A stretch of 64,000 nt of DNA from Drosophila pseudoobscura (GCF_009870125.1 NC_046679.1:17360001-17424000), one strand, 5' to 3'. Shown: positions 36,901 through 49,882, numbered from the stretch's first letter. Notes: generated by a model from the sequence alone, not told the origin. A program made the numbers and translations.

Positions 36901-39900
36901 GGAGAAAATATCCTTTCAAATGGCACTTCAACTCCATGCTAACTCGCCTTGCCTTTGTTGCCATGGCCAAAATGGCAATAAATGCATAAGTTTCCATTTT
37001 ACGATATTGTGTTTCCATTTTCTGCCACGTATTTCCGTAGACAGTTCTCCGCACCTTTGCCGTTCTGCGTAAGTGCAGGAAAATGTGCAACGAAGTCAGG
37101 GAAACTCCTACCCAAGTTGGCTCTTGGTTCTTGCTTTAATTTTACTTTTGAAATCATTTTTCCATGTATGCATTCTATAAAATGACTGATGTTTTGGCAC
37201 ATCAAAAGTGTCCGACAGACATGTCATGTGGAAGACAACATCAAAGTGTCCCAGAAAACAAATTGTTTCGCACCGTTCGGCGCTAAGAACTTTACATTAG
37301 AAATTCCAATGTGTGTGTGTGTTTTTTTTTAATTATAATACTTATAATATTTACAACCGTTAAAAAGATAAGTTCAGAGTTAGTTATCAGAGTGAAAAAA
37401 CTCTAAAAACTATCTAAAATATCAATTCAAATTCAGATCTGGATTTTTAAAGGAGAGTTTTATGGAAAGATATCATATATGTATGCATACATAACTGCAA
37501 ACATCCTTACTGTGTCTACCTTTCAATAAAAAGTACTCAATGTGTCGGAAATCTGACAAAATATCTACTAACAAAAATTGTAGTAAATAATATTACATTT
37601 CCATAAAAATAAAAATGTTGAATCCCCGTGAGTACGAGTGCTATCGTTTATATGTATCTAGCTCCCATATCACATATCTCCCAAAGAAACGATTGTGCCA
37701 AATTCTTTGGCCCTCCATTGTCAGATATGTATACGTTTGCACATTTTAAGGCCTAAGAAAGATTGTGATCGTTTCTGGCAACTTTCAAGATCATCAAATG
37801 CTTCAAACGGCCGACTTCCGGCTCACTTCCATAAGCAGCAACTTTGTAGTCTTCGCTCTGATCTCGGCTCTCCAAAGTTTATGCAAACAACGGCATTTAA
37901 AGAACATTATGTATATGAATGTATGGACAATATACTGTGAATATGATTGTTACCATACAATTTCCGCTGATTTCTAATTTCCGCTGACTTGTCATTAAAA
38001 AGCAAACCCCTTCATTTTGATGCTCTACATGCCCCATTGTCCCCATGCCTATCCCCGTCTGGCATTGGTACTGTGTAGGTGGAAGCGAAGGCGAAGGCAG
38101 CCATAATAAATGCAATGCTTGCCATAAAAAAAACACACAACAAAATAAAGGAATAAGAACAAAAATGTTATAGTTTTCTGGGAGCGAGTTCGAGTTCGAG
38201 GTTTCGGTTTCGGCTTCGGTTTCAGCTTACGCTGCTCGATTTCGCCCTTCTCTTGGCTCCGAATGTGGTTCTTGCTTCCCTTCTGCCCCATTTACACTGC
38301 TCCTTGGACACTCTCCGGCACGGCACAATCGGTTCAATTCCAGCCGTTCGTAGTAGTGCATTCATGGCTTTTTTTGTGTTCGCTCGTGTTTATTGTTCCT
38401 CGTCGTCTTTCGTGTGCCTTGCGTGCACAGACCGCTAGCGCTCCGCTCCTCGCTGTTTATGGGGCCCTGATACGCTTCCTCTTCTTCTTGGTTTTTAGTG
38501 GACACGCATTATTAAAAAATAAACAATAATGTATGATGTATACAAAAACGAATCCGAATCCGAAACCGAAACTAACCGAACCGAGCCGTACTCAACGCAG
38601 AGCCGCATCATTTTCAGCTACTCCTTTTTCGGTGGAAATTTTTTCGTGGCCATCGTAAAAAGTTGACGCGAGCAGAAAACAGAAACGCAGACACGAACAA
38701 AAGAAGCATACAGTAGAATGGTAGCTCCAGGGAAATAGAGAATAGTGGGTACTCTTCGAAAAGAACTCGATCGATAGCTTCATTAATGCTGATAAGAGAA
38801 GAACATTGTTCACATTCTATTCATTAGCACATATGTATGTACATATGTTCTTTCATTGAATATAATCATATAGTGAAACGATTACACTATAAGAAGTAAG
38901 TATACTTCCAATTCAGCAAGGGGAAGCATGGCATGGAATTTATGATACGTTAAAAATTGAAGTACGTGGGCCCGAAAGTACTCAAGAGTTGTAGGGTAGG
39001 ATCAGAGTGCTTTTCAATGTTCGCTTGAGCTCAAATTAGTTTGTCTGCGACAATTAGAAATCAGGCAAAACGAATCGAAAAGTCAGAATCAGGGTCTGCT
39101 GCATTATCTTAAAAGGCGTCGTAAAAATCACATTTTGCATTATAAATCCCAAACTCTCGGGTCGAGACCCAGCTGCTCCCCATATTGTGCGGACTGACTG
39201 GCCATACCAGCCACTCGAACTCTTCGTGGGCAACTGCTGCTATAAAATTGTCTTTTACGAGCACCGAAGCAGCGCTTATCCTTCTGCGTCCGAGGATGCG
39301 CTTACCTCTGGGCCGCAGGTAAGCAGGCCCAAGACCGTAGTGGTTGATGTTGACGTCGATTTCGCCATTCGCCATCCGCCATTCGACCGTCGCCGTTGTC
39401 TTTGACTGACTAACAGACATTACAATGATTTTAATGGGTTTTATGGCTGAGACATTGCACCCATATGGGCGCACTGGTATCGTGCCATTAAAAATTGTTT
39501 TATGCCGCATTTGCGCTTAAGCATATTGCCAGTGCAATATTGAATCTAACTAATTAACAAGCCAAAAGACTACTCCAACGAAGATCGATCAAAGTGCCAT
39601 TCCAAGCTAATAATTTGATGAATTTCTCCCTTGTTCTTTTCGCAGCGATAATTAATGGTATCAGCCAGCTTGATTGGAGGTCAGATCCCAGGAACGAACA
39701 CAAATCCCACAACCCGACTACTGCACGAATGTTATATGTATGATATCTAACCAACGTATGGTATATTTTAAGTTAAATTATAAAACAATATAGCACGAAC
39801 AGTAGGAATAGGCTATCCCAAGAACACGTTTTCAAATTGATCTCAAACCAATCTTAAATAAACAAAAATATCCCTATATATTATGTAAAGAAAGCTTATC

Positions 39901-40896
39901 TCGTTAATGAGTGATCTGCGAAACTTGAAGATCATCTATTTCTAGTTAATCAAAATTCGTTATTCATATGTAATATATACATATACATATATGTTTCATT
40001 TAACTATGAAAACTTTCTCTGCGAGTAACTTTTCGGAAATCTATCACTGACCTGCACAAATTAAACAAGTTCTTCTAAACTACTGTAGACATAGACACAT
40101 AGACATGCGAGTATATAAACGACTTCTAGTCCAAGGCATGAGCACGTCCATTCGGATCCTTCAACACGAACGTGTACAGCATCTGGTAGTACCGTCATGG
40201 GGAATCGCGATCACATTTGTTCTACTCGTATAGTTCTTACATATGATATGAGATTATCAGCTTGAAGTAACCAGATGATAATTATATACATCCAATTATA
40301 TCCAATTATACATATGTATTTATGCACGAGTATATATGCATACATATATCAGATAAATATATTACACTTTCTAGGGCTGTGCGCTGCCATGTAAAGAGAG
40401 CATGCGGTTTAATACTTTGTGAGAACTGATCTAGCAGATCTGAAAATAGTGTAGCGTTGGCTATATAGAAACTTTACTAAACTTAAGACTATTTTTTTCT
40501 CTTACGCATTACCGGTTTTTATCCTCTGTACAGTTTTTCAATACAAGAACAAAAAACAACCAAAAATGTTATGCTAATCAAATTGTAGTTGAATTTGTTT
40601 GTATTCGCTTAAGCAGACAAAGCTATTAAGGAAGATTAAGATTATATAAAGTAAGGAAATTAAACATTAATAATGCATACATTTCAATTTAAACGGAACT
40701 CTTTGTAAAACACTAAACAATTCAAATGGTATCGTAGCTAATTTAAATACAAGTGCTTCAAAACAAAGAAATACAAAATAAAATAAAAACAACTTCGAAA
40801 TAACTAAAATAAACATTTTTCTGTAAATAAAATGAACTCTGGTTTTTGTGCTTGCTTTTTGTGTGTACATAAATCTAAAGCGAATCGGCGGCCGTC
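33928..40896 (+). other. dsx male 3' intron / 3' UTR exon and spacer to lds
   Basis: About 7 kb without a supported coding gene. It should contain the last dsx intron, the non-coding male exon 6 and the tail-to-tail spacer to lds. AATAAA motifs on the + strand occur at 38,518-38,523 and again near 39.85 and 40.8 kb, but I cannot say which ends dsx. A full-length dispersed repeat lies at 34,331-34,790. The GC-richer part (35.3-36.6 kb and 38.1-38.6 kb) gives overlapping open frames on both strands without recognisable domains. Confidence 0.55.
34331..34790 (+). mobile_element. dispersed non-autonomous repeat, near full copy
   Basis: It begins ACGAGCGGGAACGCAGCTAC. It passes through GCCACTGCAAATTGATTTGTTC, the TGATCCAGATTC block, AATTGTGGATGCCACAGATTTTCG, GGGGTCGGAAACGC and ends ATCGGGTATAAAAACT. 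The same order is found at 51,936-52,595. It is non-coding. The SGM/DINE-1-like family assignment is inferred. Confidence 0.8.
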
Positions 40897-43800
40897 TCAA
40901 ATTCCAAACAGACCCTTGAGGTCATCAATGGTTAGTTTTGAACTAACTCCGGAGCCTGTTAGGACGCCATTGGCCAGTTCCAATTTATGTTGCTGCAAAG
41001 CCAAAATGCGTTGCTCGACTGTATCCAAGCACACGAACTTATATATCATGACATCCTTTTTCTGCCCCACGCGATAGATGCGGTCTTGGGCCTGGGCTTC
41101 CAGCTGCGGATTCCAGTGGAGGTCAAGCAGCAACAAATGATTAGCACCAACCAGATTTAAGCCAACACCGCCAGCAGTAAGTGAGAGCAACAAAATGCGC
41201 TTCTGATTGTGCTGATCATTAAATTGGTTGACAATTTCTTGCCGATTCTTCACGGGAATGGAGCCATTCAGCGAAAGGGTGGACAGCTTATCATTCTCCA
41301 AATGATCGCGCAGTATTTCCAGCACCGATGTCCATTGCGAAACTATAATGGCTTTATCGTTGTTGTCCTTCAGAATCGAAGACTTCAGTATTTCCATCAC
41401 CTTTAGCATTTTTGTTGATGGACGCTTCATGTTAAAAACTGGATTGCTGCGCTTTAGCACATTTTTGGAAGCCTTGGCAATGCGAGCCTCATCCCCATGT
41501 AGCGGCGGTCCGTCGTCATCTTCAGTCACTCCGCGGCTGCTTCGATTGTCACGGCTGGACCGACGTGAAGAAGTGGAGGTGTCTGTAATAGCCAACTTAT
41601 TGAGCTGCGCCAATAAGTCAATCTCCGGGGATTCTCCGTCGCTGCTGTCAGCGTCCATACTCTTCGCCTCCTCTCCCTCTAGCATCTGAAAGTAAGTAAT
41701 TCATTGAGTCCCATTGAGAACTGAACTGCTTTATTCCCGAATCATTCACTTACCGAATCAATCAGACCTGGATGACAGCATATCTGCCTCAGACGCAACA
41801 GCAGGACCAATATTTCATGGGACTTGACCTCTTTTTTATTGCCTGCCATTTTCGCGAACTTCTCGTGCAATTTATAATAGGCGCCATTGGGGTCCTTGAT
41901 TTGATTGTATGTGGGCTTGTTGGCATCAGATATAAAGTTCGAGTCCGAATCTTTCTCGGCACGCTGAAACAGGAATTGTGCAAACAATGTCCTTGAATAT
42001 GTCATGACCGTCTGGTACACATTCATCTCGTCTTTGTCGAGGGAAATCTCAATCATACGCAAGTCCTTGCCGGGCAAGCTGTTCAATTTTCCTTCCTGCT
42101 GCAGCTGTGCCTTAGTGCGCCTAAGCATGATGGACTTCATTAGCAAATTGAGTCGGTTCTGCCCGCCAGCACTTTTGTTATCGATCCACTTCTTCCACGT
42201 GTTCAGATCGTCGAATGGTGAACAACGCAGGAACTTCAAAAGCGCATATATATCTAGTTCCTTATTTTGTATGGGTGTGCCAGTCAGAGCCCAGCGGAAC
42301 TTGCCGCGCAGATCGCTTACTGCGATTGACGCCAGCGCCTTGTGGTTGCGCACAACATGGGCCTCATCCAGTATGATGCGACGCCACTTGACACCAAACA
42401 AGGCACTCGACTCCTTATGCTCTCTCCCCACGATGTTGTAAGTAGTTACAACGATGTCGTATGTGCGCAGATGTTTGGCCTTCGTCTCGCGATTGTTGCC
42501 ATGATGCACGCACACGGTCAGGCGATGGCGGTTGACCTTGGACTCCACCTCTGCCTCCCACTGGCGCAGCAAGCTGGCCGGGCACACGACCAAGGTGCCT
42601 CCACGATGAGCTACAACGAAAAAAATCGGCCAGATTAGGGGACTGACATTGGAAACACATTATGCGACCTACTGTCTTTGCGACCCTTAGAGTTCCATCC
42701 ACCAGTGCTTTTCCGCTTTGTATCGTTCTCTTCGTCGCTGTCACTGTCCACATGGCGCCCATCACTGCTCTCCTGACGATTTTTGCAGGCGAGAACGGAT
42801 GAAATCATTGTCAGAGTCTTGCCTAAGCCCATATCGTCGGCCAAGATGCCGCCACGGGGAGTCTGATTCTCACGCCAAGACATCCACGCCAGGGCATGCT
42901 TCTGATGATCCATTAAAGTTACCTTCAGCCCCTCTGGATCGTCGGCCAGAACGTCCTCTGCTGGGCAGCCCTTCAGCGACCCATGGAGATCCTTTAAAGA
43001 CGAAATATTACTCAGACTGCTTGAGAACGGGAGACTCGGTTACTCGCGGCACAAATTCAGGTATTGAATTCATAATCTTGGAATGGCCTTAAACAGGCGC
43101 CGCACAGTAACTCGTGCCCAGCGACCCCCAAATTTGATCATTCTCAGATATCCGTTCTGAGTCATCATCAAGGAAAATCTTATTTCAAAGCACTAAAGTT
43201 ATTCCACCTACGTACCTTTAGAGATTCCAGAGTTAAGGCCTTCTGCGTGTTAAACGTGGCCATTCCCTGCGCGCCAGTGTACTTGGGCTGAATCGAGTTG
43301 ACCGCTGCCGAAAGGTCTTCCCAGTCGGTTGTATCGTTGTCAGACTTGCGGTGAGCCTTCATCGCCGTAGTCGCCTTGATTTCTGGGACACTCCTCTGCT
43401 CTACTTTAAGGCTACTAATAATTTTTGTTCTTAACTCAATTTCCCGACCCAAGGCATCGATGCGCTTCCTGATTTGGCTTCCCTTGTCAGGCAGCTTTTT
43501 GGCTACTTTCTCATAAAGCTTTTCGGCGTCATTCTTTTGGGCGCGCATCTCCATCAGCTTGCTCATCTCCTCCTGATGGTACTCCTGAGTTACAACCTTC
43601 TGAGCTTCACTCTTGATCAAAGAACGGCGGGGAGCAATCGGTGAGGTGCTCTTTTTGAAGGCCCTTTGTATGGTAGGCTGCATGAGGCTCTTGGTGGACT
43701 TAACGACAGGTGCTCCGGCGCTACTGCGGGGCGAATAGGATCGGCTTGCGAGGGGTGGAGCAGATATGTTTTCCTTGTTGAAGCTACTTTCATCATCCGT

Positions 43801-44503
43801 ACTTGATATTTCAATGGGAGTCTCCTTGTTGCTCAGTATGAGGACATCGCTACTACTCGAATTGTCGAGTGACACTTCAAGCATATTGGCTGTAGATACT
43901 GTTGAGTGTAAAGTCTCCTCGATGTTTCCCACAAACTGCGTGCTGTAGCGGGGCGAAAGATCTCCGCCATCGCCACCGCCATCGATAGATTGTCGGTTGC
44001 GCGCAGCCGCTGCTTCTTTTCGCTCAACATCTTCATTGTAGGTCTCATCAGCTGTACCTGCTGACGTCTCTTCGTCGCTGTAATCAATCTCACTTGAGTC
44101 ATCGCTCAGATCCTGTGGGCGTACACCTGTAATGCTCATGCGCGTGCTCGGAGACAAGGCCCGCGAGTCCAGCTCATCTTCCTCTTCGCTGTCGGAAGCG
44201 ATCACTGCAGGACGACGTCTCTGCTTCGGCTTAGCTTTGGAAGGACGCACGCTTTCATCTTCCGACTCGGTTTCGTCAATAATTACGCCGGAATTACTAT
44301 CAGAGTTGATCCCGCGACCGCTGTGGCGAGAAGAGCGCGACGAGAGGCTTGATCGCACTACAGCGCGAGTCGAGGGGAATGAAGGCACATTGTTGTTAAC
44401 ATTGATTCAAATAAGATATAGCTATAAAAATACCTGACACAGCGCTGCTGATCACTTCATCGTCTTCATCATTAGTGTAATATTCACCACTGTCACTGGA
44501 CAT
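40897..44503 (-). CDS. lds: lodestar, SNF2/TTF2-type DNA-dependent ATPase
   Basis: Five coding exons: 44,503-44,434, 44,357-43,216, 42,991-42,673, 42,610-41,754 and 41,685-40,897. All junctions keep phase and have GT/AG, giving 1,058 residues, close to D. melanogaster Lds. The N-terminal 400 residues are Ser/Asp/Glu-rich and end in a Lys/Glu-rich helical stretch. The SNF2 ATPase core follows: Walker [12 protein letters not shown] at about 453-463, D-E-A-H at 592-595, T-G-T-P-I-Q-N after it, and the helicase C lobe ([22 protein letters not shown]) at about 880-1,045. The family (human TTF2) releases Pol II transcripts from DNA. Fly lodestar is needed for chromosome segregation in early embryos. 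It lies tail to tail with dsx and head to head with its own paralog. Confidence 0.95.
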
Positions 44504-44629
44504 TTTAGATTTAAAAAATTATTTACCCACAATGTCAGGCTTGCAAATTCAGCGCCATTTAATTAAAGCCTTGCCACCAGTGTGACCGCGGATTTATCGT
44601 TAAAAAATACCATAAATATACTGACGAGT

Positions 44630-44800
44630 TCAAGCTCTATTATACATATTCCTCGTTTTTGATATTCCGTGCAATATAACTAACTTAATAGAACCCTCAG
44701 CCCTGCCCACAAAATTGTATCCGATTAGTGAATGAATTTTCTACTTAACTGGTTGAATTTTAACACTTGCTTTTATTGGATTTCTATATAACGTTGAAAA
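44630..44800 (+). repeat. dispersed AT-rich repeat, copy A
   Basis: Ordered blocks TTTTTGATATTC, AGAACCCTCAGCCCTG, ATCCGATTAGTGAATGAATTTT and CTTTTATTGGATTT match a copy at 54,655-54,800 in the same order and spacing, at roughly two thirds identity by eye. It is non-coding and of unknown family. Confidence 0.65.
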
Positions 44801-45444
44801 TTAAAGATGAAATTTACAAAAAATACCATTATATTTTATTTTTATTTTGAACTAAAAAAATACCGAAAAGTATTACAAATACCGTAAACGGTCACTCTGC
44901 TTGCCACCAGACACAATGCTGCCCACCTGTTTTCAGTAAATAAAAAATACTTAACATAAAAAGAAATTTAAAGCACAACAAACTCCTCTTGCAAAAACAT
45001 ATCAATATTTTGATGTTAAGTTGATTATTTGTTTTCCTCGATTTGGTTTCCAAAAATCCCTAATTTCCACAATTATATATTGATTGACGAAAAACATTAA
45101 TCTATCACTCACCAACACTGACCGCGACCTGTTTTAAAGTTTAAGCAAGTCGCAAAAGAATGTCGAATCGAGTATATATCTCAAGAAATATGTTAAACTT
45201 AAACCTCTTTGGCGCTCATCTTTTGTTCTCAGTAATGACAACACTGAAAGGCTATAGAAAGGGGTATGATCAACAGGAAGGAACAGCCAAGGACAATTGC
45301 AAGGCTCGTACGAACCTCATTGTGTGTGCGGACAATGTACCTTGGAATAAAATCGGCTTGTTGACTTCAAGCAATGTTAGGAAAAAGGTTTGAATTTTCA
45401 GTGCCGTTTTTCCCAATGTCCATACCCTCTTTGCCACCTATTAT

Positions 45445-45488
45445 CACTAACCATACAGTATATATATATATATACTGTATGGTTAGTG
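45445..45488. repeat. perfect 44-bp palindrome
   Basis: Each base from 45,445 to 45,466 pairs with its partner from 45,488 back to 45,467 without mismatch. The outer arm is CACTAACCATACAG and the centre is an alternating TA run. It could extrude as a cruciform, or mark the end or footprint of a transposable element. Confidence 0.95.
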
Positions 45489-45882
45489 CTATTATGTAGT
45501 AAATGTGTAGTTGCCGTGTAGTTGCCATGTAATAAATTGAGCAAATATAAACATAATACACTGATAAATTGGCGGTCAATTGTTTGTTTAATCTGTAACA
45601 GCAATATTTATTGAGTAAAAAGCTCATAAATAGTTTAATAAACATTTGCAGGTACGTGCGTATAGTATAGCTTTCGTGGTTTGTAGTGATCTATGGTGCA
45701 AGGTGCAACAGACGCAGAATCCATCGCATCGCAAAAGACGCTTCCCACGGCCGTCCGAAACCACTAATTCCACAAAAAGAAAACCAACAAGAACTTAGTT
45801 GGGAGGGCGGGAGATTTGATTTATCCGGTTCTTTGTATGCTCCAATACGAGCAGATGTAAAACGGATTGGATTTTCGATGCA

Positions 45883-48800
45883 ATGCCACCCAAACGTGGA
45901 AGTAAGTGATTTAACTAAATAAATTTATATTTAATTTTATTAACCTTAAGTTGTACAAGTCTCTCTAGCGACTCACAGTCGATCCAAATATAAACGCCAG
46001 TCATACTCCCAAAGTTCCATGCACGAAGACAAGGAAAATGAGCAACAAAATGTAAAATCTCCCGCATATAACTGGGACATAGCCGGCTCCTCCGATGAAG
46101 ATGAAAATCAATCGGACGGCGTGTTTTCGTTGTCGCCATGCTTTGACGCAGTTGAGAATTATGATGAAATAGAAAATCAGCCGGTGCTCTCGTTCGATGA
46201 ATTGAAGTCGGAGGATACGAAATTTGATTTTAGTAGTGGTAAGTAATTACTTACAAATATTATTCACCTCTTAGTGCGATGCAAGCAATTTATATTTTCA
46301 GAGTATGCCAATGATGCAGATGTCGTATTGGAGGTCAGTAGTGCGGAATATGAAAAGACCAAGTCCAAATTTGACGAGCTTGTAAAGAAGGTGCTTGCTT
46401 TGGAGCAGCGTAAGCGGGAGCTTGAAGAGGCGTCTAAAACAGGAACACCTAATAGTGAGGAGCTTGAGAATATTAAAGCGCAATTGCAGAGGGGAAACGA
46501 TCGTTTGATTGCAAATGGCGATGTTCTAGACACTTTGCGAGTAAGTGAGGAGCAGACCGATAATTCCGAGCCTCAAGAGAACGTGAAGCCGCAATGGGCC
46601 AATCTGTTTTCGGGTCTGAATCGCCATCGGAACAAGGCTGGCGCCACTCCCGCTCAATTCTATCAGCATAAGGCGAACATTATTTCCAGCCTAAAGGTGA
46701 AACAATAATCAACTGATTTTTCGCCGTATATGACTGTATTTTTTTATATCACAGACCATCTACGAGCCAAAAGAGCCCACACCCACTGACGATCAGTTTG
46801 CAGAGCAGTCTCCACTCCTGCTTGTGGACTTGCTTAAGCATCAGAAGCGCGGTTTGAAATGGATGCAGTTCCGGGAACGTCAGGAAATTTGCGGTGGAAT
46901 ACTGGCAGACGACATGGGGCTGGGGAAGACGCTTAGTATGATTTCCCTAATCTTGGCCTCTCTGGAGACAAAGAAGCTCAAGAAAGATAAAAAGCAGAAA
47001 GCTTTAGTAGCCAAATGGGGTAAAGAACATCAACGGATGCCGGTTAAAAAAATGCCCAAATTTCATATTTTTGATGATGAGGACTATGACGACCAGGAAG
47101 ACCAGGCACAGGAAGATAAGTATGAACCACATGCAAACCGGCCGAGTCCTATTGAAGACGCCGAGATATCAGAATCTGAAATAGAAGACGAAGAAGATGA
47201 ACGTGGTCCATACCCGTCCGCGGGCACTTTAGTGGTCTGCCCGCTGAGCGTGATGTACCAGTGGGCCCAGGAAGTGGCTTCTAAAGTGGCACCAAATACC
47301 CTCAAAGTTTTGACCTTTCATGGTCCCAATCGCCATGACATCAACTTGGAGGAATTCAGAAGCAACGACATAGTTATAACCTCGTACCATACCGTGGCCT
47401 CAGAGGTTGGTAAACTTGGCAATAGTTCCCGCCTGCTGGCCGTCCAGTGGAACCGCCTAATCCTGGACGAAGCTCACATAATAAGAAACGTTAGGACTAG
47501 CTGCTTCAAGTCCGTCTTTCTTCTACGCGCACATTGCCGTTGGGCACTGACAGGGACACCTATCCAGAACAGAGCCATTGACGTCTTTGCGCTGCTGCGT
47601 TTCTTAAACGTACCGCACTTCAAGCATCTGAAACAATGGAAGATGATGCTGAACGGGTGCATCCATGGTCACTTTCGCCTTAGCTTCATTATTAAGCCTT
47701 TGATGCTGCGCCGCACCAAGCAGGAGTTGCAGGCGTCCGGGGATATGCCCTTACTGCCTGTCTTATCAGTCGAGCTGGTATATGTACAACTCTCGGAGCC
47801 TGAAATGGCTGTCTACCAGATTTTGTCGGCGATTTCCCAAAGAATCTTTACCCAGTTCTTAATGCAACGCGAGAAAGGAAACAGCGACTTGAATTACTAT
47901 TCTGTGCACGGCCAGCAGAAACCACAATTCATCACAAAGTCTATTGAGGAAAAATATGCAAAAATGTATGAGCGATTCCTTCGATCGCTTGGGTACAATC
48001 CACAAGAAAAGGTGAAGGGAATCGTTATTCTGGTGCTGCTTCTGCGCCTTCGTCAATTTTGCTGCCATCCCTGTCTAATGGTTAAGGTGAGTAGAATATC
48101 ATATCAGCTGGCTACAAGCTTTTATCTAATTGAACGTGTTTCTTTGCTTAGATGTTTTCGGACATGGATGGCTCCCGGTCCATGGATGATCTGAGATCAG
48201 ATTTCCGGCAAATCGAAGGTCCGTTGCAGATAGATGCGCTGAAGGAGTTAGAAAATTACGTAGCTGGTGATTGCAGCTGCGACGTCAAGAACGAAGACCC
48301 GACTGATCCGCGGGCTGATTCTGCTGAAGTGGAAACTAAAAATCCAGACCTGAAAGAGAATATCAAGATGGACGACATCGAAACCAGGCTGAAAATTAAA
48401 GAGGAAAACATAACGAAGGACGAATCTGAAACCCAAGAAGAAAATAAAGAAGTGAAAATGAACAAAAAAGTGAAAGTGGAAAATATTAAAAAGGAAGAAT
48501 CCCAAAACACAGCAGAAACTAAAAAGGAAAATATTAAGAAGGAGAAAAATGTTCTCAGCGACTTGACCGGAGCCATGAAACTTCTAGATATTAACAATCC
48601 TATTTTTAATACGAGTCAGCCGTCGACAAAACTGAAAATCGTTATTCAGAAACTACAGTCAATACTCGAAGGAACGACAGACAAGGTAATCGTCGTATCC
48701 CAATGGACCTCTTTTCTAGATATCATTAGGGAGTATTTGAATGAACATGACTGGCAGACGCTTGACTTTAATGGCAAGATGGATGCCACGGAGCGCGAAG

Positions 48801-49153
48801 TGGTCCTCAAAGATTTCAACGTAGTCCAGAACAGTAAGCGGATTCTACTACTCTCTCTTACCTCTGGTGGGGTTGGTCTCAATCTCAATGTGGCTAACCA
48901 CTTGCTGCTGGTGGACTTGCACTGGAACCCACAACTGGAGCGACAGGCGCAGGATCGCATCTACCGCTACGGCCAGCAAAAGCCCACCTTTATTTACCGC
49001 TTCATGTGTCAGGACACCGTGGAGCAGCGTATCAAGGCATTGCAGGACTACAAGTTGGAGATTGCCAATGTCGTGCTCCAGCCAGACCAAAGCGCATCAT
49101 CTGCGGGTGGAGGTCTAAACATGGAGGACTTGAAGAAGCTATTTCTAATGTGA
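45883..49153 (+). CDS. CG10445: lodestar paralog, SNF2/TTF2-type ATPase
   Basis: Five exons: 45,883-45,901, 45,969-46,238, 46,302-46,696, 46,755-48,086 and 48,152-49,153. All introns are 58-67 nt with GT/AG and consistent phase, giving 1,005 residues. The start M-P-P-K-R-G is chosen because its six codons splice in phase to the next exon. A later Met at 46,019 is the fallback. The ATPase core has [11 protein letters not shown] at about 277-287, D-E-A-H at 466-469, T-G-T-P-I-Q-N, and a C lobe at about 832-975 (V-S-Q-W-T-S-F, G-G-V-G-L-N-L, D-R-I-Y-R-Y-G-Q). An acidic insert follows motif I, and a Lys/Glu-rich insert with repeated PsiKxE motifs precedes the C lobe. Catalytic motifs are intact. 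Molecular role is inferred from lds. The symbol assumes it is the orthologue of the D. melanogaster lds paralog. Confidence 0.9.
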
Positions 49154-49720
49154 GCTATGCCCATACCGTCACTTCTCGGCTAGAAAAGCTAAGAATTGTT
49201 TTAATATTATCTTTCCATTAACATTCCATGTTATATTTCTAAGAAACGACCACAGGCTTTATTTAACACTACCTCATACGTATGTATAATTAATATCGTA
49301 CAGTCTGTTCTGTACGTGTTCGAATCTTAATTTAATTTGAAAACCACATATCTATTATAATCATATTAATAGTAAAACATATGTATTAGTTGCTTCTTTT
49401 TGGTAATCATCGAAAGGAACAGGAACAGAGTAGGAATATATTGTTGAAGCCAAATATTTTCTTTGTTTATCTTTGTTCATAAGAAGTTCAACATTTCTCT
49501 TCTTTATAAATACATACATGTACACATAGTACACAGTCTGTTGTGTATGTGGTCAAACGTAAATTTGATTTGAAAACCAAATACATATCTGTTATAATCA
49601 TTAAAAATCAGTCTAGACTTCGTCAAGTAGAGACGCGCCAGCAGCAAAGCAACAGCAAACGCAAATCTAACAACAAAATCCACACATAAAAACATTCCAA
49701 GGCACAAAGCAAATTCCAAA

Positions 49721-49790
49721 CGAGGGGGAACGTTGTGAGTTGCTGCGGAGACCGCAACTTTACAGTTATAACAGTTATACCTGCTCCTGG
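49721..49790 (+). mobile_element. fragment of the dispersed non-autonomous repeat (start end)
   Basis: ACGAGGGGGAACGTTGTGAG, then TTGCTGCGGAGACCGCAACT, is the opening block of the copies at 51,936 and 52,778. It stops after about 70 bp. Confidence 0.6.
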
Positions 49791-49882
49791 GAAAAAGGAG
49801 AATGGGCGATGTGGGAATTACGTAAAAAGAAAAATTGAAGACATACAATCCTCTACTTTTGAATACTTTGTATCAAAACGAA

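Larger units (their letters stand above)
44504..45882. other. divergent spacer between lds and its paralog
   Basis: This 1.38-kb spacer must carry both promoters and 5' UTRs. It contains a dispersed-repeat block at 44,630-44,800, a perfect 44-bp palindrome at 45,445-45,488 and two small open frames on the + strand: 77 codons at 45,160-45,393, and 24 codons at 45,693-45,767, which could be an upstream ORF of the paralog. No TATA box could be assigned with confidence. Confidence 0.6.
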
